Assembly: GCA_020859945.1 (NCBI GenBank)
Contig: JAJBVG010000036.1
Span: 1-64,000 of the forward strand
DNA: 64,000 nt
From: Clostridiales bacterium
Lineage (GTDB): Bacteria > Bacillota > Clostridia > Oscillospirales > Oscillospiraceae
Direction: 5' to 3'
Below are positions 15,655 to 24,972 of the stretch, in pieces; position 1 is the first letter of the stretch; each line of letters starts with the position of its first letter. The notes under the pieces were generated by a model that was not told where the DNA came from, searched no databases, and saw nothing but the letters and a program-made list of their open reading frames with translations. The translations under genes and the position numbers were made by a program.

Positions 15655-15933
15655 ATGAGTATCAGCAAAATCATGTGCTTCTGCGGTTCCGGTCTCGGCA
15701 CTTCCTTCGTCATGGAGATGAACGCCAAAAAGGTGCTGACCTCTCTGGGCGTCACCGGCGTGGAAGTGATCCACTCCACCATCGACGATGTGATGCCCGG
15801 CGCCGCTGACCTGTACATTTGCAGCGCCGACCTGGTCCCCAACGCGGAGAAAGCCGGCCCCGCTGTTGGCTTGGTCAACATGATGTCGGTGAAGGAGCTG
15901 ACGGAAAAGCTGGCTCCGTATTTCGGGAAGTAA
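15655..15933 (+). CDS. ulaB: PTS ascorbate-type IIB component
   Basis: 92 residues. IIB accepts phosphate from IIA on a cysteine and passes it to the sugar bound by IIC. The P-loop CFCGSGLGTSF at the N-terminus supplies the phosphocysteine Cys10, and the rest matches the small lactose/ascorbate IIB fold. An AAAGGAGAA ribosome site precedes the start. It pairs with the UlaA half of the gene upstream. The absent IIA protein would have to be encoded elsewhere. A strong double hairpin follows the stop. Confidence 0.9.
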   Translation: MSISKIMCFCGSGLGTSFVMEMNAKKVLTSLGVTGVEVIHSTIDDVMPGAADLYICSADLVPNAEKAGPAVGLVNMMSVKELTEKLAPYFGK

Positions 15934-15962
15934 ATCAAATCAACCAGTCGCCAACGGAAAAG

Positions 15963-16020
15963 GGGCCGGGAGAGCAGGAAAAGCTCTCCCGGCCCTCAGC
16001 CTGTCGAAAAACGACAGGCT
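15963..16020. terminator. Two consecutive hairpins between convergent genes
   Basis: GGGCCGGGAGAGC (15963-15975) pairs perfectly with 15983-15995; a second perfect stem AGCCTGTCG/CGACAGGCT follows (15998-16006 with 16012-16020). On the minus strand the first stem is followed by CCTTTTCC. It lies between ulaB and the lacZ end, so it can serve both directions. Confidence 0.6.
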
Positions 16021-16192
16021 CTCGACCAAAATCACGAATTTGGATTGAACATGCGGCCCCGGCAGCACACATCGTCGCCGCAAGCTCCATATCGCTGGTC
16101 GTTCATTCCGGCTGCGGCTCCTCTCCCGGCCAAACCCGCCAAACCCGCTTCGCGGGGCTTTGGCCGGGTCCCCATATGCGCACTTTTGGGGC
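16012..16192 (+). repeat. Dispersed repeat family B, copy 1
   Basis: GACAGGCTCTCGACCAAAAT at 16013 onward, then GCGGCCCCGGCAGC and, further on, CGCAC.TTTGGGGCCTCC. The same string of blocks occurs at 48966-49051. The GGCCCC and GGGGCC blocks can pair. The insert between blocks is longer here. Confidence 0.6.
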
Positions 16193-16200
16193 CTCCGACC

Positions 16201-16235
16201 TCAAGCGGCACTTCCGAAGCTGCGCTTCGCTCCCT
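16201..16235 (-). repeat. Dispersed repeat family A, inverted copy
   Basis: TCAAGCGGCACTTCCG followed by GCGCTTCGCTCCCTG is the reverse complement of the family A core (compare 47815-47846). It lies in the gap downstream of lacZ, where no gene is seen. Confidence 0.55.
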
Positions 16236-16274
16236 GTTTCACATCGTTGGGGCATGCAAACATCCTGTTTGTAT

Positions 16275-19136
16275 TTATGCACCGAAGTTGGGGACGATAT
16301 AGAAGGAAAAACGCATATCCTCCTCCCCACTGACCCGATAGAGTTCCTCCACGTCGCTTCGCCAGCTGTCGATGCCGCCCACGCCCCGCAGCGCGCCCAA
16401 AATACGGATGACGGTGCGGCTGCTCTCCGGCAGCTCCTCCTGATGCGCTGCGGCGGCCAGTTGGTGCTGGGTGTAGGGGAGGACCGAGCAGTGGAAGGGC
16501 CGTTCCTCACACAGGAAGGTCAATGCTCCCGCCCGCAGGCGGTAAGTGTCCTTGTGGTTGCCGCACTCCTGGGGAACCAGATAGGGGGTCACGGCAACCG
16601 CCGCCTCATGGGAGCCAAACTGTGCGCCCTTGTAGCGGTCCGGGTAAGTCTCCCCGGAAAGGCCGTCCCAGCGGTAGCTGTCCAGCCGCTGGGCGGAGAG
16701 AAGCTCCAGGCCAAAGGCAGGCAGCTCTGGCAGCCCCTTTGCCCCCTGATAGTCTAAGCTCACCTTGATTTTGCCCAGGGCGTTGACCCGCCAGGTCACA
16801 GTGACGAGGGCCTGCGGCGTGGTGGCCGTGGGCCAGGTGTGACGAATCTCCACCTCCCGGATGTCCTCTCTGGCGGGGCGGCGCTGGGCGAAGTCCAGAG
16901 GGTCCAGCGTCTCGGTGAAGCCGTCGCCAAACTCCTGCACCTGACACGCCGTCGCCACGCTGTACCGGTCAGCGCCCATCCAGGCGGCGCTCCTGGCGGG
17001 GAAGTTACAGCCCAGGTCGTTTTCCGTGGGCGCGTGCCAGAAGGTGGGGCGGGGTGCGCGGTAAAGCTGCTCTTTCCCATCGACCATCAGAGACACCGGG
17101 CCGCCCTTGTCGAAGGAAAATACATAGTGGAACCCCGCCCCATAGAGGCCCAGGTTGTAGTCGGTGTGGATGACCTTCAAACAGGGGCCGGAAGCGGTCG
17201 TGTCGGAGAACTGTTCCAGTTCCCGCAGGGCGCTGCTGCGGCAGTCCTGTCGGCGCTGGGCGTTGGCATGGTCGAAGGCGGCCCGTTCCTCACGGCTTAA
17301 ATACCAGTACCGCACCTCCTCCATGGCCGGTTTTTCGGTCCGGTCCGCAAAGAGCAGGCCGTTGGCGCAAAAGGCGTAGTCGCTGGGCCGATCTCCGAAG
17401 TCGCCGCCGTAGAGCAGCCGCTCCGACTGGCCGTCTTTGCTCCAATAGAGGGCCTGGTCGATGAAATCCCACAAGAACCCGCCCTGGAAGGAGGGAAATT
17501 CCTCCCGCAGCTTCATGTAAGATTCCAAGCCACCCACCGAGTTGCCCATACTGTGCATATACTCGCACAGGCACATGGGCTTGGGCGGATCGTGTTCCAG
17601 ATACGCCCGCACGTCTGCGGGGGTGGGGTACATCCGGCTCTCGATGTCGGTAATGAAATCATAGCTGCGGTCATAGAACACGCCCTCGTAATGCACCAGC
17701 CGGGTGGGGTCAACGGCGTGGAAGTAGTCGCACATCTGCTGAATGACTGTCCCCACATGGGACTCGTTCCCGGCGGACCACCACAAAATCGAGGGGTGGT
17801 TCTTGTCCCGCTGGTACATGGACTTGGCCCGGTCCAGGCAGCAGGGCAGCCATGCGGGGTCAGAGCCGGGGATATTCCAGGAGGTCTCGGTGATGCCTAG
17901 CTTCATGCAGGTGCCGTGGCTTTCCAGATTCGTCTCGTCCATGACGCAGATGCCCACCCGGTCGCAAAGGGCATACCACAGGCTCTGGTTGGGGTAGTGG
18001 GAGGTGCGAACGGCGTTGATGCCGTTGCGCCCCATGATTTGGATGTCTTTCTCCATCTCTGCCGGAGAAATGGCCCGCCCGGTGCGGGGGTGCCACTCGT
18101 GGCGGTCCACGCCGTTGACCAGCAGCCGCTTCCCGTTCAGTAGCATGACGTTGTTCTGTATCTCGAACCGGCGGAACCCCACGTCCCAGGGGACCACCTC
18201 CAACACCCGGCCCTCGTTGTCCAGCACCTGGAGCAGCAGCCGGTAGAGGTTGGGCCGTCCCACGTCCCAGGGCGTGATTTGCTCCAGCGATATCGGGCTG
18301 CTGGTGCAGGCGTCGGCGGGAAGCGCACCGGCGGCAAGCACCTGTTCTCCATCCAGCAGCTGCCAGGAGAGGATCGCCGCCCGACTGCCGGAGACCTCCG
18401 CCCCAAAGGAGAGCGTACCGGTCCCCGTCTCCGGGTCGTAATCGGCCCGGACGGTCAGGTCCTCCACATGGCCCTGGGGTTTGGCGTAGAGAAACACCTC
18501 CCGAAACAGGCCGGAGAACCGGAAAAAGTCCTGATCCTCGATCCAGGCGGCGGAGCTGCGCTTGTATAGCTCCACGCACAGGCGGTTTCCCCTGGGGCGG
18601 ACGGCATCGGTGATGTCGAAGTCCGATGGGGTGAAGGAGTCCTCTCCGTAGCCAATGAACTGGCCGTTGAGCCAGACGTAGATGGCCTGCTCTGCCCCCT
18701 GGAAGGAGATACACACCCGCTTCCCCAGCAGCGGCGCATCCAGGTCGAACTCCTTCACATAGCTGGCCACCGGGTCGTGTTCCCAGTCCACCTGGGGCGG
18801 GCGCAGGAAGGCGTGGCCGTCCCAGGGGTAGGCGGTGTTGGTGTACTGAATTTGCCCGTATCCGTTCAGCTCCAGGTGGGAGGGGACGGGGATGGGCCGG
18901 AAGGCAGAGATGTCGTACCCCTCCTGCCAGAAGTCGGCGGGGCGCAGGGCCGGATTTTCACTCCAAGCCACCTGCCACTGGCCATTCAGGGACTGTTTCA
19001 GGGTCTGGACCCCGGCCTCGTAAGAGGCCGTGTCCAGATAAAAGGGGTGGTCGGAGTGGGCGTCCAGGCGGTTCACCTGGAACACGGTGGGGTCCTCCAG
19101 CCAGGAGAGGCTGGGCGTTGAGATTTTTTGCGCCAT
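16275..19136 (-). CDS. lacZ: Beta-galactosidase, glycoside hydrolase family 2
   Basis: 953 residues, slightly shorter than the roughly 1020 of E. coli LacZ. It hydrolyses lactose and related beta-galactosides. Domains in order: sugar-binding jelly roll (about 40-220), two immunoglobulin-like domains flanking a TIM barrel (about 335-620), and a C-terminal beta-sandwich (small-chain domain, about 690-950). Acid/base Glu458 lies in SAGNESHVG and nucleophile Glu525 in LCEYMHSMGNS. There is no signal peptide, so it acts in the cytoplasm on sugar imported by the GPH symporter encoded just upstream. TGATATG joins the two genes, with AGGAGG inside the symporter end, so they are one operon under the divergent AraC regulator. 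Confidence 0.95.
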   Translation of the reverse strand: MAQKISTPSLSWLEDPTVFQVNRLDAHSDHPFYLDTASYEAGVQTLKQSLNGQWQVAWSENPALRPADFWQEGYDISAFRPIPVPSHLELNGYGQIQYTNTAYPWDGHAFLRPPQVDWEHDPVASYVKEFDLDAPLLGKRVCISFQGAEQAIYVWLNGQFIGYGEDSFTPSDFDITDAVRPRGNRLCVELYKRSSAAWIEDQDFFRFSGLFREVFLYAKPQGHVEDLTVRADYDPETGTGTLSFGAEVSGSRAAILSWQLLDGEQVLAAGALPADACTSSPISLEQITPWDVGRPNLYRLLLQVLDNEGRVLEVVPWDVGFRRFEIQNNVMLLNGKRLLVNGVDRHEWHPRTGRAISPAEMEKDIQIMGRNGINAVRTSHYPNQSLWYALCDRVGICVMDETNLESHGTCMKLGITETSWNIPGSDPAWLPCCLDRAKSMYQRDKNHPSILWWSAGNESHVGTVIQQMCDYFHAVDPTRLVHYEGVFYDRSYDFITDIESRMYPTPADVRAYLEHDPPKPMCLCEYMHSMGNSVGGLESYMKLREEFPSFQGGFLWDFIDQALYWSKDGQSERLLYGGDFGDRPSDYAFCANGLLFADRTEKPAMEEVRYWYLSREERAAFDHANAQRRQDCRSSALRELEQFSDTTASGPCLKVIHTDYNLGLYGAGFHYVFSFDKGGPVSLMVDGKEQLYRAPRPTFWHAPTENDLGCNFPARSAAWMGADRYSVATACQVQEFGDGFTETLDPLDFAQRRPAREDIREVEIRHTWPTATTPQALVTVTWRVNALGKIKVSLDYQGAKGLPELPAFGLELLSAQRLDSYRWDGLSGETYPDRYKGAQFGSHEAAVAVTPYLVPQECGNHKDTYRLRAGALTFLCEERPFHCSVLPYTQHQLAAAAHQEELPESSRTVIRILGALRGVGGIDSWRSDVEELYRVSGEEDMRFSFYIVPNFGA

Positions 19137-19137
19137 A

Positions 19138-20520
19138 TCAGCCCTCCTGCTTCTCGCCGTGGGCCTCGTCCCAAGCTTGGTTGGCCTGTTCCACCTTCAG
19201 GAAGTACAGCAGCACCGTGATGAGGATATTCAGGATGAAGGGGAACACCAGGTACATGAAGTTCAGCATATTGATGCAGGACTGAGGCTGCTGCGCGGCG
19301 TTCTGGACGTATCCACCGGCAGCCAGCAGCCAGCCGCCCAGAGCGGTGCCTACGCCGCCGCCGATTTTGGTGCCCAGAGAGGTGCAGGAGTACATGGTGC
19401 CGTCGATGTGCTTGCCGGTGGTGCGCCAGGTGTACTCCGAGCAGGTGGCGATCAGGGCGTTCAGGTCGCCCTGGAGGGGGCTGGTGCCGATGTAGGCCAG
19501 GGCAGTGAACACCAGCATCAGCGGGACGTTTTTCATCAGGCCCGCCACGATGACCAGCGCCCGGAACACCGTGGACAGGGCGTAGCCGGTGAGGTTGACC
19601 TTGTAAATGCCTTTGGCCTTTTTCACGATGGAGGGGGTCAGCAGCAGGCCCACGATGATGGGGGCGTTCATGGCAATGGAGAACCGGCCCAACAGGTTGG
19701 CGTCCCCCAGCACGTAAGTCATGAAGTAGATACCCATAGCGGTCAGGGCGGAGGACACCTGGCAGCAGATGTACACGCCGCAGATGATGAGGTAGAACCG
19801 GTTGGACAGCAGCAGCTTGGCGGATTCCAGCAGGGAGATCTGTTCCGCCGGGGCGCTGTCCTCCGCTTCGCCCTCCAGAGCAAGCTCCTCAGGGGGCAGC
19901 TCCTTGACGGAAAAGACGGAGAAGGTGTTGACCAGCAGACCCACGATGGCGTAGATGATGGCCACGGTGCGCCAGCCAGCGGCCCCGCCGCCGAAGTAGC
20001 TGACCAGACCCACGGTGATGGATTGGATCAGCATACTGGTGCTGAACGCGAAGATGAAGCGGATGGAGCCCATCTGGACCCGCTCATGGCCGTTTTTGGT
20101 GATGAGGGCGGTAAGGGCAGAGTAGGCAATGTTGTTGGCGGTGTAGAACACGGCGTTGAGCAAGCTGTAGGTGATGAAAAAGTAGGCGTACTGGGCGGTT
20201 GCCTGGAAGGAGGATGGGACGGAGTAGATGGCTACCAGCAGGAACGCGCAGCCCACATAGGCGTAGAGCATCCAGGGCCGGGCCTTGCCCATCTTGGAGT
20301 GGGTACGGTCGATGAGGGAGCCGAAGAACACGTCGGTGACGCCGTCAAAAATCTTGGACAGCATCATCAGCGTACCGATAATACCGGAGTTCAGCCCCAC
20401 CGTGTCGGTCAGGTAGATCATGACGAAGGCGGAGAGGAAGGCGTAGACGACGTTGCCTGCCACGTCGCCGGAGCCGTAGCCGATTTTATTAAACCAGCTC
20501 AGATAACGCTTTTCGTTCAT
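19138..20520 (-). CDS. GPH-family sugar:cation symporter (galactoside type)
   Basis: 460 residues with about twelve membrane helices. The glycoside-pentoside-hexuronide family imports sugars with Na+ or H+. The signature region around DVFFGSLIDRTHSKMGKARP, between helices 2 and 3, is clear. The start at 20520 (MNEKRYLSW) is preceded by AAAGGAGAAA; an open frame continues 72 codons upstream but lacks a ribosome site and crosses the promoter region, so it is rejected. It is followed directly by lacZ, which implies a beta-galactoside substrate. No C-terminal EIIA domain is present, unlike the LacS subgroup, so inducer exclusion by HPr is not expected. Confidence 0.9.
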   Translation of the reverse strand: MNEKRYLSWFNKIGYGSGDVAGNVVYAFLSAFVMIYLTDTVGLNSGIIGTLMMLSKIFDGVTDVFFGSLIDRTHSKMGKARPWMLYAYVGCAFLLVAIYSVPSSFQATAQYAYFFITYSLLNAVFYTANNIAYSALTALITKNGHERVQMGSIRFIFAFSTSMLIQSITVGLVSYFGGGAAGWRTVAIIYAIVGLLVNTFSVFSVKELPPEELALEGEAEDSAPAEQISLLESAKLLLSNRFYLIICGVYICCQVSSALTAMGIYFMTYVLGDANLLGRFSIAMNAPIIVGLLLTPSIVKKAKGIYKVNLTGYALSTVFRALVIVAGLMKNVPLMLVFTALAYIGTSPLQGDLNALIATCSEYTWRTTGKHIDGTMYSCTSLGTKIGGGVGTALGGWLLAAGGYVQNAAQQPQSCINMLNFMYLVFPFILNILITVLLYFLKVEQANQAWDEAHGEKQEG

Positions 20521-20544
20521 AATTGATTTCTCCTTTGAAAAATT

Positions 20545-20711
20545 TTCTCGCAAAATGATTTTTTTGACGCGCCAAATCATCATTTGTTGTGGTATAATTA
20601 TAGATAATTTGAGACATTTTGCACATGGCCGAACTATACCGAAGCATGGACAAAACAGTATATACAAAACAAATGAAAAATGGACAAAAGAATACAATAA
20701 TTTTGCGAGAA
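20545..20711. promoter_or_regulatory. Mirrored 12-base repeats in the two leaders of a divergent pair
   Basis: TTCTCGCAAAAT at 20545-20556 is the exact reverse complement of ATTTTGCGAGAA at 20700-20711. Each lies just upstream of (or overlapping) the Shine-Dalgarno region of one of the two diverging genes (GPH symporter and AraC regulator). TATAAT occurs at 20593-20598. A shared operator or RNA-level control site is plausible. Confidence 0.5.
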
Positions 20712-20725
20712 GGAGCGGAGCAACT

Positions 20726-21622
20726 ATGTATATCAACGTCGCGTACCTGGAAGGGATGATGGAGCGCTACCTGACCCCGGTGGACCTGGAGGACCGGAGC
20801 GTTCCGCTGCGCGTCCTCTGCTGCGGGTTCTACCGGGTCACGGACGCGGACCCGGTCATCGACACGCCTCGCCCCAACGGGCGCAAGGATTACCAATTAC
20901 TCTATTTCCACGCCGGACAGGGGCGGTTCTCCTTCCGGGCAGAGGAGGACGGCGGCCAATGTACCAACCTGGTCACGGCGGGACAGGTGGTGCTGTTCCG
21001 TCCCCACGACCGACAGGTCTACGAATATTATCCCTCAGACCACACGGAGGTGTATTGGGTCCACTTCACCGGCAGCCAGGTGGAGGAGATGTTAGAGCAG
21101 TTTGGCTTTGCTGGCAAGGAACAAATTTACTGGGGCGGCGTGACGCTGGAATATCAGAATCTGTTCCGAAAGATGATAAAAGAGTTGCAGCTCTGCCGAA
21201 AGGGATACGAGGCCATGCTCACCCACCAGCTCCAGGCGCTGCTGATTTTACTCAGCCGGAACCGGCATAACCCATACGTCACCGGCACCCAGGCGGAGCA
21301 GATGGTCAACGACGCCCAGCTCTACTTTGACGAAAACTATGCCAAAGCGCTGAGCATCAACGACTACGCGGCCTCCGTTTATGTCAGCTCCTGCTGGCTC
21401 ATTCGGAGCTTCCGGCAGTATGTGGGGGTGACGCCGCTGCAATACATCATCAACGTCCGCATGAGCAACGCACGGGAGCTGCTGCTGAACCCAGCCCTGT
21501 CCATCTCTGATGTGGCCAGCTCCGTGGGATATGACGACCCGTTTTATTTCAGCCGACTGTTCAAAAAGTGCGTAGGCGTGTCGCCCAGGGAGTATCGACA
21601 CGCCTACAACGAGAAACAGTAG
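20726..21622 (+). CDS. AraC-family transcriptional regulator of the beta-galactoside operon
   Basis: 298 residues. The start at 20726 (MYINVAYLEGMM) follows AAGGAGCGG; the longer open frame crosses the promoter and is rejected. Residues 1-170 form a cupin-like sensor domain (motif VLFRPHDRQVYEY). Residues 195-295 hold two helix-turn-helix motifs (INDYAASVYVSSCWLIRSF and ISDVASSVGYDDPFYFSRLF) and the usual end GVSPREYR. It diverges from the symporter-lacZ operon across 205 bases and most likely activates that operon in response to a galactoside. The sensed ligand is not visible from the sequence. Confidence 0.9.
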   Translation: MYINVAYLEGMMERYLTPVDLEDRSVPLRVLCCGFYRVTDADPVIDTPRPNGRKDYQLLYFHAGQGRFSFRAEEDGGQCTNLVTAGQVVLFRPHDRQVYEYYPSDHTEVYWVHFTGSQVEEMLEQFGFAGKEQIYWGGVTLEYQNLFRKMIKELQLCRKGYEAMLTHQLQALLILLSRNRHNPYVTGTQAEQMVNDAQLYFDENYAKALSINDYAASVYVSSCWLIRSFRQYVGVTPLQYIINVRMSNARELLLNPALSISDVASSVGYDDPFYFSRLFKKCVGVSPREYRHAYNEKQ

Positions 21623-21710
21623 GGAAGCTGACAATGGGCATGCTGCCGTCTCAAATGCAAGCCTTTTCTGGTAGATTCCAGCGCAATGTCACAGAAAAAC
21701 CTCGTATTTT

Positions 21711-21971
21711 TCAAAACGGTGTGTCTACTAAAATTGCACCATCGGGCAGGTCGATCTCCTTTAGTCCCACCTCTACCTCACTGACGAAGTAGTGGGTGGC
21801 CGACTGGGAGAAAGTCCACTTCTTGATCACGCTTTTCAGCTCTGCCTTCGAGTTACATTCAATACCCTGGAAGAAATTCTGCACAAAGGAACAAGACCCC
21901 GATTCAATAAACGCATTTACTACAAATAGATTTGGGAGGGTGGCGGCACATGAAAGCCGACACCCTCCCAA
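21711..21971 (-). pseudogene. Fragment of a dynamin-like GTPase
   Basis: A minus-strand frame of 86 codons ends with FVSEVEVGLKEI, then LPDGAILVDTP and a stop two codons later. The last part matches the strand leading into the G3 motif DTPG of bacterial dynamin-like GTPases. The P-loop upstream and everything after DTP are missing, and the first 25 codons run through the terminator hairpin, so the apparent start is not real. It is a remnant lying between the AraC gene and the polyol operon. The family call rests on a short stretch and is moderate. Confidence 0.4.
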
Positions 21972-21973
21972 AA
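21931..21973. terminator. Strong hairpin after the polyol operon
   Basis: TTGGGAGGGTG (21932-21942) pairs perfectly with CACCCTCCCAA (21961-21971). Neither side has a long T run (AAATCTATTT on the minus strand), but the position, 30 bases after the symporter stop, fits an operon end. Confidence 0.6.
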
Positions 21974-22000
21974 TGTATTGTATAGAATCAAGGTTTCTGT

Positions 22001-23338
22001 TTATTCACTCACAGCTTCGCATCTTCTCGCTTCCAGGGCTTCGGTCATTTCCCCACGGATACCGTCCAGCTTATAGAAATAGGTGAGAGCCGCAATCGCC
22101 GCGCACAGCACGATGGGGATCCAGATAAAGCAGATTTCGATATAAGAAAGGGCTTTCTCCGTCTGTACGGCGTTGGCCACATAGCCGCCGCTCTTCAAAA
22201 AGGCGCCGATGACGAAGCTGGTCAGACCCATGCCGCCTTTTACAAAGAACCCCTGGAAGGCGGCGATCAGCCCGGACACGCTGGCGTTCTTTTTGTACTC
22301 CGAATAGTCGATGACATCCGGCTGCATGGCAAAGGTGATGCCGAAAATGCCGTAGATACCCAGACCGGTGATGACCAGCCCCAGGAGCAGGCACGCAGCG
22401 GAATTTTTCCCGGCGAAGATGACGATGTCGCCCGCGATGTACAGCGCCACGCTGAAGAACATCAGGTTTCGCTTGCTGAAATGCTTTTCCAATTCCGGCA
22501 GCAGCAGGAGCATCGGCAGACCGGAGAGGATACCCAGCAGACCGACCAGGGACAGCCAGCCTTCTCTGCCCAGATTGTACTTAAAGTAATAGATAACGGT
22601 GGTGCTTCTCACCACATAGAGGGAGAAATAGAACAGGTTCAGCAGAAACAAAATCCATGCCTGACCGGTCAGCCCCTTGAAGTCCTCTCGCAGCGAGGAG
22701 TGCTTCTGGTTGATGGTGGGAGGAACCATTTCCTCTGTGCTGGCGAAGGTCACAAAGAAAATCAGCATAGCCGCAATGCCGTAGATCGTCATGGTGATGA
22801 GATAGCCCCGCGCTTCGTTTCCCTGGCCGAAGAACTTGACCAGCGGAGAAGTGATCGACATCACGACTGCCGTGCCCAGCATGGCGCACACCATTCGGGT
22901 GGACACCAGGATGTCCCGCTCGTGTACGTCGGAGGTCAGCCGGGGAACGATGGTGTTGAGGGGGATATTGACCACGGTGTACGCCGTACACAGCAGACAG
23001 TAGGTCACATAGGCCCAAATCAGCTTTCCGGTGCTTCCGAAGTCGGGAATGAGGAAAGTCAGCACCGTGAACACCGCGAAGGGCACCGCGCCGACCACAA
23101 AGTATGGCCTGCCCTGTCCCCATTTCGTGTGGGTCCGGTCCACGATCAGGCCCATACCCGTATCGGTGAAGGCGTCGATAAACTTCGTCACCAGCATCAT
23201 CGTGCCAGCCGCCGCAGCCGAGATGCCAAACACATCCGTATAGAAAACCATCAGATAGGACGCCATAGTGCTGAACACCAGGTTGCAGCCCAAATCGCCG
23301 ATGCCGTATCCGATTCGTTTGCCCCATTTTTTCAACAT
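22001..23338 (-). CDS. GPH-family sugar or polyol symporter
   Basis: 445 residues, about twelve membrane helices, with the family signature GMGLIVDRTHTKWGQGRP. The start at 23338 (MLKKWGKRIGYG) has AAAGGAGG eight bases upstream, which decides it over an in-frame ATG seven codons earlier that lies inside that ribosome site. It is the third gene of the SDR-kinase-symporter operon, 17 bases after the kinase stop, and presumably imports the polyol or sugar that these enzymes process. It is clearly distinct in sequence from the GPH protein at 19138. Confidence 0.9.
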   Translation of the reverse strand: MLKKWGKRIGYGIGDLGCNLVFSTMASYLMVFYTDVFGISAAAAGTMMLVTKFIDAFTDTGMGLIVDRTHTKWGQGRPYFVVGAVPFAVFTVLTFLIPDFGSTGKLIWAYVTYCLLCTAYTVVNIPLNTIVPRLTSDVHERDILVSTRMVCAMLGTAVVMSITSPLVKFFGQGNEARGYLITMTIYGIAAMLIFFVTFASTEEMVPPTINQKHSSLREDFKGLTGQAWILFLLNLFYFSLYVVRSTTVIYYFKYNLGREGWLSLVGLLGILSGLPMLLLLPELEKHFSKRNLMFFSVALYIAGDIVIFAGKNSAACLLLGLVITGLGIYGIFGITFAMQPDVIDYSEYKKNASVSGLIAAFQGFFVKGGMGLTSFVIGAFLKSGGYVANAVQTEKALSYIEICFIWIPIVLCAAIAALTYFYKLDGIRGEMTEALEARRCEAVSE

Positions 23339-23355
23339 GATATTTTCCTCCTTTG

Positions 23356-24951
23356 TCACCAGTCCATGGCGGAAATGGCGCTTTTTTCAACTTCCAGTCC
23401 TTTTTTGTAACGCTCCATAAAGGTCTCGAACCCGGCTGCGTCAGCCTCATCGGGGGCGACGCTCTCGCCGGAAAGGTTTTTGAAAATTTTGTTTTCCAGG
23501 TAATCCTCCAGTTTTTCGCCTGGTTCCTGCCACCGCAGATAGGCTGCCAGAAGCGCGATGCCCCACGCGCCGCCTTCGCTGGCGGTGTCCATCACCGTGA
23601 CCGGCGCGTTCACCGACGCAGCCAGATACCGCTGCCCGATTCCCTTCGTCTTGAAGAAGCCGCCGTGCCCGGTGATGCGGTCCACCTTGACCAGTTCGTC
23701 CTTCATGAGGATATCCAGCCCCATCTTGACCGCACCCAGAGACGTGTACAAATGGGCTTTCATGAAGTTCGCCAGGTCAAATTTGCTCTCCGCGGTCCGC
23801 AGGAAAATGGGCCGTCCCTCGTTGAGCATGGTGATGTTTTCGCCGGAATAATACCCGTAGGCCAGCAGCCCGCCGCAGTCGGCGTCCCCCTCCAGCGACT
23901 TGGTGTACAGCTTTTGGAACAGCTCACCCTGGCTGACATTGAGACCCATCAGTTCGGCAAACTCTCCGAACAGGCCCACCCAGGCGTTCAAGTCGGAGGT
24001 GCCGTTGTTGGCGTGGGACATGGCGCAGGGGAAGCCGGTGGGGGTTGTCACCATATCGATTTCCCGGTAAAGGCGGCTGAGCTGTTTTTCCAGCACAATC
24101 ATGGCAAAGGTGCTGGTCCCTGCGGACACATTTCCCGTGCGGGGCGCGACGGAATTGGTGGCCGCCATGCCGGTCCCGGCGTCCCCTTCCGGCGGACAGA
24201 GGGGGATCCCCGCGGTCAGCTGGCCCGTTTCATCCAGGAACGCCGCCCCTTCCGCGGTCAGGTATCCCGCTGTTTCGCCCGCAACCAGCACCTTGGGGAA
24301 GATGTCCCGGAGCTTCCAAGAGAACCCATACGGCTGAATCAGGGCGTTAAACTTTTCCTCCATGCCCCGGTCGTAATCCTTCGTGTTGGAATCAATGGGG
24401 AACATCCCCGCCGCGTCGCCGATGCCGATGTACCGCTTGCCCGTCAGCAACAGGTGGATGTAGCCGCTCAGCGTGGTGACATAGTCCAAATCCTTCACAT
24501 GAGCTTCCCCGTCCAGGATGCGCTGATAGAGATGAGCCACGGTCCAGCGCAGGGGGATGTTGAAGTTGAACAGCTCTGTCAGTTCGTCCGCCGCCTGCTG
24601 GGTGTTGGTGTTCCGCCAGGTCTGGAAGGGCGCGATTTGCTTGAGGTCTTTGTCCAGCGCCATGTAGCCGTGCATCATGGCGCTGATACCGATGGAGCCG
24701 ATGGTGGTCAGGGTGATTCCATACTCCCGCTCCACCGCCTCCCGCAGGGAGCGGTAGCACCCGCGGAGACCTGCATGTATCTCCTCAATGCTATAGGTCC
24801 ACACGTTGTCGATGAAGGAATTTTCCCAGTCGTAAATGCCCACCGCCAGCACGTTCCCGCTGGAATCGCTCAGCACGCCCTTGATGCGCGTGGACCCCAG
24901 CTCGATGCCAAGGGCGGTCTCGCCGTTTTGAATCGCTTCTTTTCTGTTCAT
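23356..24951 (-). CDS. FGGY-family carbohydrate kinase
   Basis: 531 residues, a normal length for the family, which phosphorylates pentuloses, hexuloses or polyols with ATP. The N-terminal phosphate-binding loop GIELGSTRIKGVL, the GISAMMHG motif of the substrate domain, and the C-terminal adenosine and hinge segments (GNVSAGTSTFAM, GHGGFFKTKG, ASEGGAWG) are all present. It lies between a dehydrogenase and a symporter in one operon. By analogy a polyol is oxidised to a ketose, which this enzyme then phosphorylates. It resembles ribulokinase/xylulokinase members, but the substrate cannot be fixed from sequence. Confidence 0.85.
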   Translation of the reverse strand: MNRKEAIQNGETALGIELGSTRIKGVLSDSSGNVLAVGIYDWENSFIDNVWTYSIEEIHAGLRGCYRSLREAVEREYGITLTTIGSIGISAMMHGYMALDKDLKQIAPFQTWRNTNTQQAADELTELFNFNIPLRWTVAHLYQRILDGEAHVKDLDYVTTLSGYIHLLLTGKRYIGIGDAAGMFPIDSNTKDYDRGMEEKFNALIQPYGFSWKLRDIFPKVLVAGETAGYLTAEGAAFLDETGQLTAGIPLCPPEGDAGTGMAATNSVAPRTGNVSAGTSTFAMIVLEKQLSRLYREIDMVTTPTGFPCAMSHANNGTSDLNAWVGLFGEFAELMGLNVSQGELFQKLYTKSLEGDADCGGLLAYGYYSGENITMLNEGRPIFLRTAESKFDLANFMKAHLYTSLGAVKMGLDILMKDELVKVDRITGHGGFFKTKGIGQRYLAASVNAPVTVMDTASEGGAWGIALLAAYLRWQEPGEKLEDYLENKIFKNLSGESVAPDEADAAGFETFMERYKKGLEVEKSAISAMDW

Positions 24952-24972
24952 GGTTTGCTTTTCTCCTTCCCA

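Noticed and set aside
15934-16274. Missing PTS IIA gene after ulaB
   Set aside because: The region holds only hairpins and repeats B and A; no frame resembling IIA was found on either strand.
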